Source: Euryarchaeota archaeon UBA433
Lineage (GTDB): Archaea; Thermoplasmatota; Poseidoniia; Poseidoniales; Poseidoniaceae
Direction: 5' to 3'
DNA: 5,978 bases
Assembly (NCBI GenBank): GCA_002495535.1
Contig: DAFX01000097.1
Coordinates: 1 to 5,978, forward strand
In this document: piece by piece, positions 5,383 to 5,978 of the stretch
How positions within the stretch are numbered: the stretch's first letter is position 1
Layout of the letters: every line of letters starts with the position of its first letter
The notes under the pieces: model-generated
Told to the model about the DNA's origin: nothing
Databases searched by the model: none
Seen by the model: only the letters and a program-made list of their open reading frames with translations
Made by a program: the position numbers and the translations under genes

Positions 5383-5978
5383 TTGCAGCGCACCTGGTTA
5401 ACCGTCGATTTCGATGACCTGCGTCACATTCCATCCGCCCAAGGCCACCCCAAGCGCAGCAAGCACCCAGCTTCGAACACGGATCTTTCCGATGCGTACA
5501 CAAGAGCGATGATTGCGTTCGAATCATGGCTGGCAAGCACAACCCATCCTGTGACGCTGTTTGTGATTGCAGACTTGTTTGAATCGGACGGATTTGGCGA
5601 TTGGTTTGACGGCGTCTTAGCAACCTACGGCGAGCGCTTAACGGTCGGATGTCACGGACTCACCCATCGCTCTTGGTCGGCTTGGCCCGAAGACAAAGAT
5701 GGGTTCTCTTCAGCGCTGAAGCAGGCTACGGCGATCCTAAGCAAGCGCGCTCCCGCCCATTTCCGCCAGTGGTTTCGCGCCCCTGCTGGCTACATCGCGC
5801 CATGGATGGCTGAAGTCTTGGCCGAACATGGCTACGGCGTCGATTCATCTGTGAACCCCTCATGGGTGGTCGCAAAGAAGGCAGGAAAAGGTAACTCGTG
5901 GGCTGACGTCTTGAGAGCGATGAGAGCCCATGACGTGATTGAACGGCCTTGGGCCACGCGGTTTGGCCTGCCCGCCAA
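5383..5978 (+). CDS. Polysaccharide deacetylase family protein (carbohydrate esterase 4-like; 3' end outside window)
   Basis: The frame is open from TTG 5383 to the right edge: 198 residues, no C-terminus. It shows the NodB-homology motifs. Motif 1 is TVDFDD (7-12), with D11/D12 as the catalytic base and metal-ligand pair. Motif 2 is HGLTH (H91, H95, the H-x3-H metal ligands). Motif 3 is FRAPAGY (131-137), and a YGVDSSV segment (151-157) is as seen in exopolysaccharide and cell-wall deacetylase homologues. Family members remove N-acetyl or O-acetyl groups from sugars using a divalent metal. There is no signal peptide before motif 1, so this copy probably acts in the cytosol, perhaps on a glycan precursor or other amide. 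The TTG start is chosen because of the strong SD four bases upstream and because motif 1 follows at once. The alternative in-frame GTG at 5326 would overlap the GNAT gene by 53 bp. It is the third gene of the rightward operon. The fold is confident; the substrate is unknown. Confidence 0.88.
   Translation, partial: MQRTWLTVDFDDLRHIPSAQGHPKRSKHPASNTDLSDAYTRAMIAFESWLASTTHPVTLFVIADLFESDGFGDWFDGVLATYGERLTVGCHGLTHRSWSAWPEDKDGFSSALKQATAILSKRAPAHFRQWFRAPAGYIAPWMAEVLAEHGYGVDSSVNPSWVVAKKAGKGNSWADVLRAMRAHDVIERPWATRFGLPA

Overview
The window is a compact stretch of about 6 kb with two divergently transcribed gene strings and almost no spare DNA. Several traits suggest an archaeon, most plausibly a marine planktonic euryarchaeon such as Marine Group II/Poseidoniia. 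These are GGTGA-type ribosome binding sites complementary to the archaeal 16S 3' end, an Upf1/IGHMBP2-like superfamily 1B helicase, a RanBP2-type C4 zinc finger on an acidic disordered protein, and proline-rich and acidic low-complexity tails. This placement is an inference from protein style and translation signals. No rRNA or other marker gene is present to prove it.

Leftward string (minus strand, read from about 3571 down to 1): a 671-residue SF1B helicase (1556-3571), then a 188-residue RDD-family membrane protein (944-1510), then a protein with a beta-rich N-terminal region and a proline-rich tail that runs off the left edge (1-902). That tail ends, as far as visible, in nine tandem PPSG units encoded by a 12-bp DNA repeat (1-108). 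The gaps are 45 and 41 bp, so the three may be co-transcribed.

Rightward string (plus strand, from about 3690 to the right edge): a zinc-finger/acidic-linker/TPR-like protein (3690-4802), a RimJ/RimL-type GNAT acetyltransferase (4806-5378) and a polysaccharide-deacetylase-family protein that runs off the right edge (5383-5978). These are packed 3-4 bp apart, and the SD of the third gene contains the stop codon of the second, so they are almost certainly one operon.

Between the strings lies a 118-bp divergent intergenic region (3572-3689). It must carry both promoters; the only candidate element seen is a weak TATA-like CTTAAA at 3648-3653. No tRNA, rRNA, CRISPR array, insertion sequence or integration site was found. 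No clear new multi-gene system emerges. The most notable items are the zinc-finger/TPR protein, the PPSG tail protein, and two window-edge genes that lack a start or stop inside the window and are easy to miss.
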